Position numbers and translations under genes: made by a program
Source of the DNA: Eretmocerus hayati
Taxonomy: Eukaryota > Arthropoda > Insecta > Hymenoptera > Aphelinidae
Assembly (NCBI GenBank): GCA_029851415.1
Contig: CM056742.1
Coordinates: 11,759,736-11,823,735, forward strand
Direction: 5' to 3'
DNA length: 64,000 nucleotides
Notes under the pieces: model-generated
What the model was told of the DNA's origin: nothing
The model's database searches: none
Seen by the model: only the letters and a program-made list of their open reading frames with translations
Shown here: positions 9,414-19,290 of the stretch, piece by piece
Numbering within the stretch: the first letter of the stretch is position 1
Layout of the letters: every line of letters begins with the position of its first letter

Positions 9414-11012
9414 ATGTCGAGCCATTCGGAAGACGAAGGTCATCCGGGCGGCTCTAGACGACAGAACCCTCCGAACAAGGGCGGCCGACGTGGACGAGGA
9501 GCCAGGGGACAAGGAGTCCCACGCACGATGGAAACACGTGCCAATTCTCGTCGGGTAATACCTGTTGATCCAAATGTTTCTTTAGATTTGAGTGAGCAAG
9601 TGCGAAATTCACTTGAAAGAAGTGCTGCGGACCCTCGTATAGGTGCAACTGGTATCGATCGTGATTTTGCCGATACGCGTTCAGAAGCAGGCGAGCAAAT
9701 TCAGGAAGAAATTCCATTCGAAGACGAAGTTCGAACTAGTTTTCGTGAATTAAGGGCTCGGGAACAATTTTCTAAACGTCGAACGGATGACCACGAGGAA
9801 CGTATTCAAGCACTTGACGAGATGTGCAAACAGCTAGAACGATTGAATACGCAGTTTTCAAACACGGCTTCACGTCATGCACAAAAGCTTCATACTCATG
9901 ATGAGGATATTGAATTTTTGTCTGAAGGTTTAGAATCATGTCAAAATGAGATAAAATTGAACAGTCGTTTGATGAAATCGTTTGAGAAAACGGCGGAATT
10001 ACAGACTAGAGCAGTCACAGAGTTAAGTGCACGCCAAGAAAATTTAGAAGCACGCGTCGACAATCAAAGATCCGAAATTCAACAGTTAATGCGTAATGGT
10101 GGTGCTAACGGTGTTACAAATAATGGCTTACCAAAAGTCAAATTTGATTTGCCTACGTTTAGCGCGGCTCCTTATGATCGCCCATGCCGTTATTTGGAGA
10201 ACATTATACGTTATTGCAAGCTCATGCATTTCAGCGAAGAAGTACTTCGTCTTACAATCGGTCAATCTTTGAAAGCCGCGGCGCGGGATTGGTGGGAATA
10301 TGTATCGCCTAGTGTGTCGAATCTTGATCAATTTGCAGCGAAATTCAAAGCACAATATTGGAATTCCTCAATGCAAGAGAAGATTAGACGCAAGCTTGAA
10401 ATTCGCTATTATGAAGCCAAAGGCAATTACAGCCGTAGTGAATACGTTATGCGTATATATATTCAAGTAAAGCAGCTTTCTGATACACCGAGTGATCGAT
10501 CAATTATTGAACGATTTTCTAAGCATTTTGATGAAAATATCCAGCAGTCAATTTTGATGAGAAATCTTGAGTCAATAGACGATTTAATTAGATTATTGGA
10601 TACAATCGATAACGCTGGTGTATTAAATTCATCATCGGGAACTACGCGTTATGTCAATTTCCATGAGACTGATCGACGGTTCAGTTCAAGAAATAACAAT
10701 TCAGGATCAAAGCAAGATAACGAGTAGGAATCACCACGTGCTAAGTCAACTTTTAGGGATGATTTTCGAACATCTATACCCCAAAATAACAAAAGCATTA
10801 GTCAGAAAAATCCTGCCAATCCTGCGTCTCGACCATATAATAATCGCGACGATGAAAGCCCTAAGAAATTATTACAACGACCGAAACCAGATGCACGAAA
10901 TAACCGCGAGGTAAATAATATTTCTGATGCATATATAGTAGAAGAGGAGGATGAAGATGAATCATCAGCCGATAGCCCCAACGATTCGGAAAACTCCGAC
11001 TCGTTGCACTGA
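9414..11012 (+). CDS. gag: Gag polyprotein (capsid), with an internal amber codon
   Basis: The start chosen is ATG 9,414 (CGAAATGTC context). An upstream in-frame ATG at 9,396 is possible but adds only six residues. The first 438 codons run to TAG 10,725-10,727. The same frame then continues for about 94 codons to TGA 11,010-11,012 with Asn/Ser/Asp-rich, acidic sequence, so the TAG is either a nonsense mutation or a readthrough stop. The N-terminal 60 residues are basic and Gly/Arg-rich (NKGGRRGRGARGQG). The middle (about residues 95-225) is predicted coiled coil. From about residue 245 there is a retrotransposon capsid domain with KFDLPTFSAAPYDRPCRYLE and AARDWWEYVSPSVSNLDQF. I see no CCHC zinc knuckle. 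It would assemble the cytoplasmic virus-like particle. Confidence 0.8.
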
Positions 11013-13399
11013 GCAAAGAACGCCCATGTGAAATCCGTAATAATAAATCCAATTCCAGTGCAACGAAAAGAGTTGAAAGGCGTTTTAAAAAGAATGAGTT
11101 CAAAAAGGAACTAAAAAGAATTATTGTTGATCAAAAAGTCGAAGGATGTGAGACCATCTCGGCTGATCTGTCAAATCATTTTACTGTAGAACAAAAAGTT
11201 CCGGTATATCCAAATAAAAGCGACGTTTCGGAGACTTCTGAGTTCAAGGTTGAGGAGCTGACTAGGCAATGCTCGGAAAGTGGAGTTTTAAGCACATTAG
11301 TTTCCAAAGACGAAAGGGATGAGACTGTGACGATTAAGTGTTGTTCTGAAGGGGTGCTGAGTCGAGTCGTAGGGCGACAAACTGCTCCGACTAGATTGAC
11401 TGCAGACACGACCAGGGGACAAACGTCCGAAAGTACAGTACTACTGCCGATTAGGTTTGGTTACGAGGGTGTGGATAGCTTCATGATTACGAATTTTGCA
11501 GAAAAGAAATTAACAGTTGGACAGATTTCTCCGGCGTTCGGCCAAGTATGTGTTATTTTTTCAAATCCAAGAGAAGAGTTGCTGAATGAAGAAGAATATG
11601 TTAGTTCTTATGAAAGAAAAGAACCAACTGAATGCCCTGAAATTGTGATTAGTATTAATGGGATTTCAATCTCGGCCTTGATTGACACTGGTAGTAAATT
11701 AACTTGTCTTTCTGCTGAAGTATATGAGAATAATTACGAATTGTGGAAGAAATTTCCAACTTCACCTTTAACAAACATGCAAGCTACTGGTTTCACTGAA
11801 GAAAAATCTGTAAAATCAAAGAAGCAATTGAGAGCCCAAGTGTCAATCCAGGGGACTCTAATTGGAGTAGATTTTTTTGTGGTGCTCGAGTTAGCAAGAA
11901 ATCGTATATTTGGAATTGAAACTTTAAAGAATTTGGGCACACTAATAAATGTAAAGACTGATACAATAATATTTGATATCAATGGCAAAAGTCATGAAAT
12001 TCAATGTGTAAAATCTTCCATAAGTGAAAGTGAACTTAACGATACCAGACAAAAATGCACCAATACAGTAAATGAAATCTTTGAAAGTGACGAGGAATTA
12101 CCGCCAGTGTGTCAAGAAGAGGTGATTTATATTTCATCTGATGAGGAGATTGATAAAGAAGTAGACAAAAGTTCTGTTTTGAATTCTCAAGAAAAGGAAA
12201 AATTGAAGGTAAAGTTGAGAAAGTTTAGAAGAATTTTTGATAAATGCCCTGGTCGATCTAAAAATTTTAAATACAAATTGAGAATGAGAGACAAAACACC
12301 TTTCAGGCAAAAATCGTATCCAATCCCATTTCAACATCGTGATAAGGTTGATGTTGAAATTCAGAGAATGAAGAAGTTGAGAGTTATCCGTCATGGCGTA
12401 AGCTCGTATATCAGCCCAATTGTTGTCGTGATCAAGTGGAATGGGGATGTTAGAATATGTCTAGACGCTAGGGGTTTTAATGAAAAATCTGAAGAAGATC
12501 ACGATGGAGCTGAAGAGATGGAGGATGTGTTTAAGAAATGTAATAATATTGGTATGATGTCGAGTTTCGACCTAACTTCTAGTTTTTGGCAAATTCCTCT
12601 GGATGAAGAGTCTCAACAATATGTAGCATTTGTTTATAAAGGAACAACATATGTGTTTTTAGTCGTACCCTTTGGACTCAAAGTAAGTGGTGCAGCCCTT
12701 AAACGTGCAGCCTACAAAATTTTGATAAAATTAAACAAGTTTCTGATTGATTTTGTCGATGACTGGCTGATAGTGTCGAAAGATTTTGATGAGCATTTAG
12801 AGCATCTTGAATTATTTTTCCAAACAGTTCTTGAAGAGGGTATCACATTGAACTTTGACAAAATGGAGTTATTCAAAGAAGAAATTAAATTTCTAGGACA
12901 CATACTGTCTAAAGAGGGATTGAGACCCGATCCAGAGAAATTAAAAGCCATAAAGAAGTTCCCAGTTCCTAGAAACATCCATCATCTCAAAGGTTTCCTC
13001 GGTTTGGTAAATTTTTGTGCAAAGTTTACGGATAGACTGGCGCATGAAACAGAGCCTTTGCTAGAACTTACACGAGCCGGGATAAAATGGAGATGGACTG
13101 ATATACAGCAGCATGCATTTGATAGAGTAAAGGACTTATTTGATCATAAAATGTTTTTGGCTCATCCTCAAAAAGATAGACCATTTTTTTTGTATAGTGA
13201 CGCATCAAAAACCGGGTTGGGGGCAATTTTGTGTCAGAATGATGACCAAGGGATTCAACAAGTAGTATCAATGGTTAGTCGTACTATTAAAGGCGCAGAA
13301 AAACATTATACCACAACAGAACACGAATTATTGGACATTTTATGGGCTTTGCTCAAATTCAAAACTTTCATCCTTGGAGCAAAAATCTTTGTTTTCTAG
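10955..13399 (+). pseudogene. pol: Pol polyprotein, first part: protease, reverse transcriptase, truncated RNase H
   Basis: The frame is -1 relative to gag, overlaps its end by about 55 bp, and is open from about 10,955 to TAG 13,397. This fits -1 frameshift expression, although no classic slippery heptamer is evident. Domains: aspartic protease with SALIDTGSKLTCLS (about 11,680-11,715), reverse transcriptase from about 12,290 with VVVIKWNGDVRICLDARGFN, the SFDLTSSFWQIPL box, and the active site IDFVDDWLIVSKDF (about 12,746-12,787). The connection domain and RNase H follow, with FFLYSDASKTGLGAILCQ (about 13,186-13,240) and TTTEHELLDILWALLKFKTF. The ORF breaks where the next conserved RNase H segment should be, because it runs into a GC-rich hairpin-forming insertion at 13,391. 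The long acidic stretch between protease and RT (about 12,010-12,200) is unusual. Confidence 0.85.
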
Positions 13400-13665
13400 C
13401 CCAGGCTAGAAAACGAGCGAGCATGCGCAGTAGCCCTCGGGCTGCGCCCTCGGGCCACTACATTGCATGCTCCAACGTTTTCTAATCTATGCGGCGGAGC
13501 GGCATTTTGCCCCGACATCGCGTCGGAAAGCATAGAATTTCGATACAAGTGTCACCGAAAAACAGTGTACGCACCTCGAGCCAAAAATAACCCATCGCGG
13601 CCGCGGGTATGCCGCCCTCGCCTACCGGCTCGTGCGGCAACCTACCCGGGTCGCGATGGGTAACT
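13391..13665. mobile_element. GC-rich hairpin array inserted in pol
   Basis: This 275-bp block is far more GC-rich than its surroundings and separates RNase H from integrase. It contains at least three inverted repeats: GTTTTCTAGCCC facing GGCTAGAAAAC at its start, GAGCATGC...GCATGCTC at about 13,419-13,473, and ACCCATCGCG...CGCGATGGGT near its end (about 13,589-13,662). It has no counterpart elsewhere in the window. It may be a small foldback element, or non-templated/foreign sequence that replaced the RNase H C-terminus and linker. Confidence 0.6.
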
Positions 13666-14673
13666 TTCGGCCCTTGTCGCGTAATGTACTATTACCACAG
13701 AGTTTAGCCAAATTATTTGTGAAAGAGATACATGAAGTCTATGGACACATAGGTGGTAGAAAATGTGAAAAAATGATAGAGCAAGATTTTGCAAGCTACA
13801 AATTACGGAAAATTATTGCTGAATTAGTTAAGGTATGTGATTCATGCCAACGCAACAAGATTTATAATCAGCATGTGAGCGTAGAATCTCGGTCAATTAT
13901 TCCTGATGGACCGCGTGATTTGATATCTGTAGATTTTTTTGGGTCATCACCAACCTCACGAGGTGGAGTTAAACACATTTTTGCGGTAGTGGACGTTTTC
14001 ACAAAGTATTTAGTTTTATACCCAGTAAAAAATGCGACCACAAAGACAGTATTGAGGAAAATTTGTGATGATTATATTCCCAAAATGTGGGTGCCCAAAG
14101 AGAATTCAAGCAGATCATGGTGCGCAATTCACGCCAAAAGCTTAGATAAAAAGATTGCAACAAGAAGGTATTATCGTAGTTTACTCTAGCATACGTCACC
14201 CTGCTTCCAATAATATTGAAAGATATATGAAAGAATTGGAAATTTTCTTTAGAGCACTTACGTCCGGAAACCATAAAAATTGGGCTCGGTGGACAGATTT
14301 TATCCAAACAATTATCAATGAATCATTTCATTCCACTACTAAATTTACACCGATTGAATTACAAATGGGCATAAAACCATCTCGATTCTGGGAAAAGTGG
14401 GTAAAAATAGAAAAACCTGTAGATTTACCATATGATCAAAAGTTGGCACTCGTTGCAAATTTTATATCTCAGAAAGGTCAAAAAAGGGCTTTGAAAATTA
14501 ATATGGAAAATAAATTCACCAAATTCAATATAGGTGATGAGGTACTCGTTAAGGCATGCAATATGTCTGTGTCTGAGCAAGGCATAAAGGCAAAGTTTTG
14601 TCAATTATATGAAGAACCTTATACAATTGAGAAATCGTTCAGCGATATTACTTTCCTTTTAATTGATTCTTAA
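13666..14673 (+). pseudogene. Integrase part of pol, frameshifted
   Basis: A frame to 14,189 carries the zinc-binding domain (EIHEVYGHIGG histidines, then CDSCQRNK cysteines) and the first catalytic aspartate in LISVDFFGSS (about 13,918-13,948). The second catalytic aspartate segment (ADHGAQFTPK) is present but in another frame at about 14,114-14,146. The last part (14,155-14,673) is in a third frame with SIRHPASNNIERYMKELE, holding the third catalytic acid, followed by a C-terminal domain with FNIGDEVLVKACNMS. Known of the family: a DDE integrase inserts the cDNA into the genome. At least two frameshifts make this copy inactive. Confidence 0.85.
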
Positions 14674-14767
14674 ACGAAAATCCAACGGGGAAAATTTCAC
14701 GGTTCATTATTAAGGCCATACTATCGATGCAAATTGTGAATAGAAAATGCTTTCATATTTCTTTTAG

Positions 14768-14998
14768 ATGGCCAACACTTCAAACAAGCGTATGCGCCAA
14801 AGACGAAATAGAAAATTAAAACGGGTCCTCGTCGAGCTTCAAAGACTCACAAAACTGGTTGAGAAACTGACTCCTCGCCGAGAATTGCCAGGAACATCGA
14901 GGTCATATCGGGAAAATGATCAATCAGAAAGAGAAGGTTTTTGGGAAAATCTATCAACAGAAGTGCTAAGAACCAAATTTGGAAAAATAACTATATAA
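14768..14998 (+). CDS. Accessory ORF 1 of the LTR element, arginine-rich, unknown function
   Basis: 76 codons. ATG 14,768 is placed directly behind a strong acceptor (TTTCATATTTCTTTTAG, ending 14,767). The N-terminus has an arginine-rich patch (RMRQRRNRKLKR) followed by a leucine-rich amphipathic stretch (VLVELQRLTKLVEKL), then a polar tail. Arginine-rich motifs of this kind bind RNA or nucleic acid in several retroviral regulators; the resemblance is compositional only. It lies in the position where gypsy-like elements may carry env, but there is no signal peptide or membrane segment. It would need a spliced subgenomic RNA to be translated. Confidence 0.55.
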   Translation: MANTSNKRMRQRRNRKLKRVLVELQRLTKLVEKLTPRRELPGTSRSYRENDQSEREGFWENLSTEVLRTKFGKITI

Positions 14999-15088
14999 TT
15001 GTAATGTCTGTGCTGTCCTCTAGGCTAATAAAAATATTTTGTTTCTTGGTTAACAACCAAAAATTTCTTTCTTTTTCCACCTCAGGAC

Positions 15089-15370
15089 ATGGGTTTTAGG
15101 AAGATCAAGAAAGCTGTTGCTCAAATCAAAAAACCTAAAGCCAAGAAATTGTTGGGAAGATATAAAGAATGCGTGAAAGAAATTATTACTTCACAAATCC
15201 AAAGTAGAGAAAAAGCCAGAGCTCGGTTTAATGAATTAGTTCAATCATATCACGGAAAGAAATCAGTTGAAGTCGAAATCGCGAAGATCCGTGAAGGATT
15301 TGATAATAATCCAGAATGTAGAAAGGAGTATGATGTTAACAAAGGATATATTGTGAAAAAGAAAAGTTGA
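15089..15370 (+). CDS. Accessory ORF 2 of the LTR element, lysine-rich, unknown function
   Basis: 93 codons from ATG 15,089, three bases after an acceptor (TTTCTTTTTCCACCTCAG, ending 15,085). The product is strongly basic at its N-terminus (FRKIKKAVAQIKKPKAKK) and mostly helical, with alternating Lys/Glu further on. No recognised domain, signal peptide or transmembrane segment. A 90-bp spacer separates it from ORF 1. Host-gene capture is possible, but I see no hint of origin. Confidence 0.55.
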   Translation: MGFRKIKKAVAQIKKPKAKKLLGRYKECVKEIITSQIQSREKARARFNELVQSYHGKKSVEVEIAKIREGFDNNPECRKEYDVNKGYIVKKKS

Positions 15371-15488
15371 TTTGTGAAAACATTAAATTTGAATAACAGG
15401 ATTTGTTTTATCTTTCATGTCCTGGGGTAAACCGGAATTTTTCATGGGATAAGGTAGTCGAAAATTTTGTTTTTTTTTAGGTATCAGA

Positions 15489-15704
15489 ATGAGTCAAAAA
15501 GATCTTGAACAAGAACTGCAAAGAGCAATTCAATACTGGGTCAGAGAACAAAATCACCATCGGATTCTAATTGCAAATCTGCAACGCGATTTGAAATTCT
15601 ATAAAATGGTATATGGACATGAAAAGAATGTGTATAAATTAGCTGAATTATTTTATGATAAGGAAGTATCTGAAAAACCTTTGCTTCAAATCATTGAGTT
15701 ATGA
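15489..15704 (+). CDS. Accessory ORF 3 of the LTR element, probably truncated by a stop
   Basis: 71 codons from ATG 15,489, nine bases after an acceptor (TTTTGTTTTTTTTTAG, ending 15,480). The predicted helical product starts MSQKDLEQELQRAIQYW. The partial second copy at 8,121-8,658 has a leucine codon where this copy has TGA 15,702-15,704, so the ancestral ORF was at least 25 codons longer (next stop TAA 15,777-15,779). After that the same frame stays protein-like (for example NPSLRQKVKLLIE) to about 16,010 with stops shared by both copies, so the original gene may have been about 170 codons. Confidence 0.5.
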   Translation: MSQKDLEQELQRAIQYWVREQNHHRILIANLQRDLKFYKMVYGHEKNVYKLAELFYDKEVSEKPLLQIIEL

Positions 15705-16190
15705 GTAGAAGACCATTTAGAAGAAATGGAAGTTGTTGAAGAATCGGGTCGATTTGATCAATATAAGTCGGAAAAGTAACATTTTGATTTAAATAATAAT
15801 GATGTAGACGACTCAGAGGGGGTCCTAAGTAATCTTGATATGTTTTTGAATCCAAGTCTAAGGCAAAAGGTCAAGTTGTTGATTGAATGAAATAAGAAAA
15901 TGAATCAATATTTAAAGTTGAGGGAATTTCATAATCTAAGGGAGATGGAAAGAAACGAAAAATTGCATCATTTGTACCATGGAAAAAAATTGCCGAGGAA
16001 GCAATATTGAAGATTAGAAAGTATTTTGCTTACATCAGAACTCAAGAATATGTAAAAAAAGGTTTTGTTGTCAAAACAAATAGAAAATGAGTTAAATTAG
16101 TGTATGTATTTTTTTTTTTAAAATCCCCCTTGAATGAAGTTGATTTAAATTTTCCGATCCTCAAAATTCACCCCAACTGCAAGGGGACTA

Positions 16191-16821
16191 TGCAGCGCTC
16201 AGCTTTTGGGGGTGATTTTAAAATAGTAGATTTATCGCGACTCTAGAAGTATAATTTAAAATTGTGATTTATAATTTAGTTTCAAATTTAGTTTTTGTAT
16301 TTTTCCATTTTCTGTATCTGAAAGAAAATGAATAGTATTAATTTTAAGCTAACAGATTTCAAAGTTCAATATAGAATATACTAAAAGACCTTAACGGTAA
16401 ATTGATGAGCAAACCATACCGAAATATGATGATATTGATCCATCGATGCAATCCATCCATCGATGAAACTCAAACAATTCTTGGATGCAAAAGCAGGAGG
16501 CTGGACATCTTATCAGGTAATCAGGCTGCTAAATCTGGACATCTGGCACCAGGTAATATCAGGAACATGAAACAAATACAAGAATTACTATCTGAATGTA
16601 TATTTTATCTTAGTAGTGAAAAAAGAAATTGCTGGGGTATGAATTCATTTTATTTTATTTTGAATAAATGCTATTATTTTTAATCTAACCTATGTATTAT
16701 AACTCTCTGCTACCCTGTCGTATACCCAATACATAAGAAGTACATTTTGTAAACAAAATGATACCTTAATTTTCATTTTTTTCTAAAAAGAATGATAATT
16801 CAACTTTGTTGAATCTTCTCA
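16191..16821 (+). repeat. LTR C (3' LTR, 631 bp)
   Basis: It begins TGCAGCG directly after the pre-LTR purine stretch GCAAGGGGACTA and ends CTTCTCA. It differs from LTR B by scattered substitutions, a few-base indel near 16,615 (TCTTAGTAGTG versus TTTTATTAGTAG) and a 28-bp deletion near the 3' end. Confidence 0.9.
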
Positions 16822-16828
16822 AGTCCAG

Positions 16829-17508
16829 GGATATCAGAACTCTGAATCAGTTCGCGCAGATGATCAGAGCACACTGTGCAACGAGAGGGTGCAGGACCAG
16901 GTGCAGGGAACAGAAGAGGTTGAAGATCAAGTAACGGTATGCGAATTTGCTACAGCATTTTTACTGGAATTATTACTGCAGGAGTTTTACTCAAATTTTA
17001 CTAATAAGTTATTCTCGTTCAACACAGAGAGTCAGCAACATAGAAGCCGAGGGCAGCCAGGCTCCGGGGACGTTTGAGGAAGCTGAGGTATATAAATCTG
17101 CTACGGGATGATGTAATTTGAAATTTTTACTGAAACTTTTTTAATAAGTCATTTTTGTAAATTTCCAGATCATGAAAATCAGGAGGTGTCCGCAGAAAAC
17201 GAGGGCAACAAAGATGAGGAGCGGATGAATGAAAAAGAAGATGAGGAGCGGATGAATGAGAAAGAAGATGAGGAGCGGGTGAATGCAAAAAGGGTGGAAG
17301 ATGAAGCTAAAGTATGCGAATTACCTTTAAGATGATTCAATCCCACATTGTTACGGAGATTTTTCTAATAAGTAATTTTTGTAAATTTCAGGATCATGGA
17401 AATCAGGAGGTGGTCGCAGAAAACGAGGGCGACAAAGATGAGGAGCGGATGAATGAAGAAGAAGATGAGGAGCGGGAATACAGCTGTCGTCGAAAGCTAA
17501 CTCCTTAA
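16829..17508 (+). CDS. 3' exons of the unrecognised gene, acidic/charged repeats
   Basis: Four exon-like blocks are separated by 80-91-bp introns. Exon A 16,829-16,936 (36 codons) follows CAG and precedes GTATGCG. Exon B 17,028-17,087 is 20 codons. Exon C is 17,169-17,311. Exon D 17,392-17,508 ends in TAA. A, B and D are all in phase 0, and a product A-B-D is open throughout. Exons C and D are duplicates together with their introns (shared TAATAAGT...TTTTTGTAAATTTC and DEERMNE-type acidic repeats; C has the DEER(M/V)N phrase three times). C's acceptor sits one base off (CCAG/ATCAT versus CAG/GATCAT), so including C (143 nt) shifts frame; skipping it does not. The encoded tail is Glu/Asp/Lys/Arg-rich and probably disordered. 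ATTAAA follows the stop. The family is unknown. Confidence 0.55.
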
Positions 17509-18880
17509 TTAAAGATGCACACGATATTCGACAAAAAAGTATTCCCAAAAAGTTTCGACAGAGTGATCGGCCTGTCGAAACACAAGGCGAATTAATTTTC
17601 CATACATAGATCTGTAGTTTACTTTACATACGTGCAATGAAGAATTTTAATTTGATACGAAAATGATGCGATATATTTATGTACCATTACTTTCTTCAAC
17701 TTCCATCGCACGCCGATCGAGCTCTGTCCTAGAACGCGCCACTACAAGCACGCTATCCCTGCAGAACCCTCACCCGATACACACCCGGCGTATTTTCACT
17801 TTTGCCACTTTGCGCATGCAAGTCGGTCCCCGCTGGTCTTCCCGAGATGCTAAGATCTCCCCTTGTCTTACTGGTCCCCGGACATGCGTCTGTCTCCTAT
17901 CGGGATCAATCAAGGATTCTCTTTACGGGGGCTATTCTGCTGGTCTGGAGGCCGGCCATGTATCAAAAAGATTTGTATTTTACATATGGTTTTCGGTTGC
18001 CACCTGGCGGTGAAACGCCTAAGTGTATCGTCTCCTGCTGCAGCTCTGGTGCTGCCGTTCCTGTCGATCCCGATACCCGGAGCTAGCAGGTTGCGGCTAC
18101 GTCGGGGCTCGTTACAATCTCCATAAAACTAACTGTACTCACGGTCATTTTCGAGTTCTAGCCATGCCCTCTCAAATGTCATTGATTCCATAGTTATTTT
18201 AATTGGTGTATGAAAACCGGCAGAAGCGTGGAAAATCTCAGATATCTCTGAATAACTCATTCACTTCTAGTCAATCCATCTACAAGACGAGCGTTAGATA
18301 TGAAAACACGATAAAAGTTGAAAGTATTCCATGATTTTTGTAGCAAGAACTCGAAAGTAACGATTCGGATATAAGCGGGATGCAATTTTGGACATGACCC
18401 TCAATTATGAAATCCCAATTTTCCTGAGTGAAAATTCAAAATTTCAGAAGAGTATATCTCATAGGCACTGCGAGATCTGGCGACCAAGAACAAATCTAAC
18501 CACATAGATCTTTTGAATCACGTGCAACCATTGCGCTACATTTAATTCGGACCTGTTCTCTTCATTCTAATATTAATGGCAGAGGAAAGAGCCCTTGGTC
18601 AACTGGTTATAAAAAAGCCAACTAATATAGTGGGTGGCGACAGTCTTGTTGTTAAATCTCATACCGAGTCTCATACACTTGCATTACTCGAATAATGATC
18701 TTCGTACGTTTTCATTTGAATCTGGTTGTTAAATCATCTTTTGTCTTCTGATATACCGTCGAATTGAGTAATTTTGGTACACTGGCTGCAGTTTGGTACG
18801 CCTCTGGAAAATGACTTTCAAAGCTACGTTCAGCACGGTAAATAATTCTATCGCTTTGAAACCTGCTCTCCCCACTTGAC
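17509..18880. other. Non-coding stretch with a GC-richer island
   Basis: From about 17,700 to 18,125 the sequence is noticeably GC-richer (for example CCCACCCGATACACACCCGG-like text near 17,770, and CTGCTGCAGCTCTGGTGCTG near 18,036), with three overlapping plus-strand frames of 87-116 codons but no recognisable protein. It might be a piece of another mobile element. The rest is ordinary AT-rich DNA. Confidence 0.35.
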
Positions 18881-18885
18881 ACATA

Positions 18886-19290
18886 AGGTAAGTGTACCCA
18901 ACTTGCCCCCGTTAAGCCATCTTCTTAATAACTTTGGTCTACCTCGACAATTTCCAACGTGGCTTAGCTCAGTTTAAAGCTTGTTTTGAGACCTTAGAGA
19001 TGAATCTAAGTACGTTCCAATTCAATCAACTCGAGCCGAGCTGTCCTAATTTTTCCAAAAAGTAATTTTTTAGAGTTTCCAAAATGGTGTACTCAACTTG
19101 CCCCCATTGAGTTATTTCCCCAACGACTCTGGTCTAACTCAATATTTTCCAACGAATTCATGTTCATTTTGAAGCTTGTTTTAGGACCTTCAAAATGCAA
19201 TAAGCTACGTCTGATTTTGATGAATTGGAGCCGAACTGTCTCAATTTTTCCGAAATGAATGTTGAAAATCGGCGATAGAGTGTTCTTATC
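18886..19290. repeat. Second copy of the GCCCCC-type repeat (two 195-bp units)
   Basis: AAGGTAAGTGTACCCAACTT followed by GCCCCC starts at about 18,886, and a second unit with GTGTACTCAACTTGCCCCCA starts at about 19,086. Shared words with 1-430 include TTTCCAACG, TTAGCTCA, GAGCCGA and AAGCTTGTTTT. No matching inverted right end was found nearby, so this copy seems truncated. Confidence 0.6.

Larger units (their letters stand above)
7834..16825 (+). mobile_element. Ty3/gypsy-type LTR retrotransposon, triple-LTR composite with 4-bp target duplication
   Basis: Three LTR copies in direct orientation start TGCAGCGCTCAGC: 7,838-8,121 (truncated), 8,659-9,320 and 16,191-16,821. The two complete ones end CTTCTCA, giving TG...CA termini. 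The whole composite is flanked by AGTC (7,834-7,837 and 16,822-16,825), so it entered once or arose by recombination of one insertion. Order: partial LTR A, a 538-bp relic of the 3' internal region, LTR B, full internal region (gag, protease, RT, RNase H, integrase, three small ORFs), LTR C. Protease-RT-RNaseH-integrase order is that of Ty3/gypsy. Integrase frameshifts and a GC-rich insertion in pol show this copy cannot move by itself. It occupies an intron of the surrounding gene, 3 bp before the acceptor AG-containing CAG. Confidence 0.9.

Noticed and set aside
17663..18126. Overlapping GC-rich frames as a possible gene
   Set aside because: Three frames are open at once because the island is GC-rich; none looks like a known protein.
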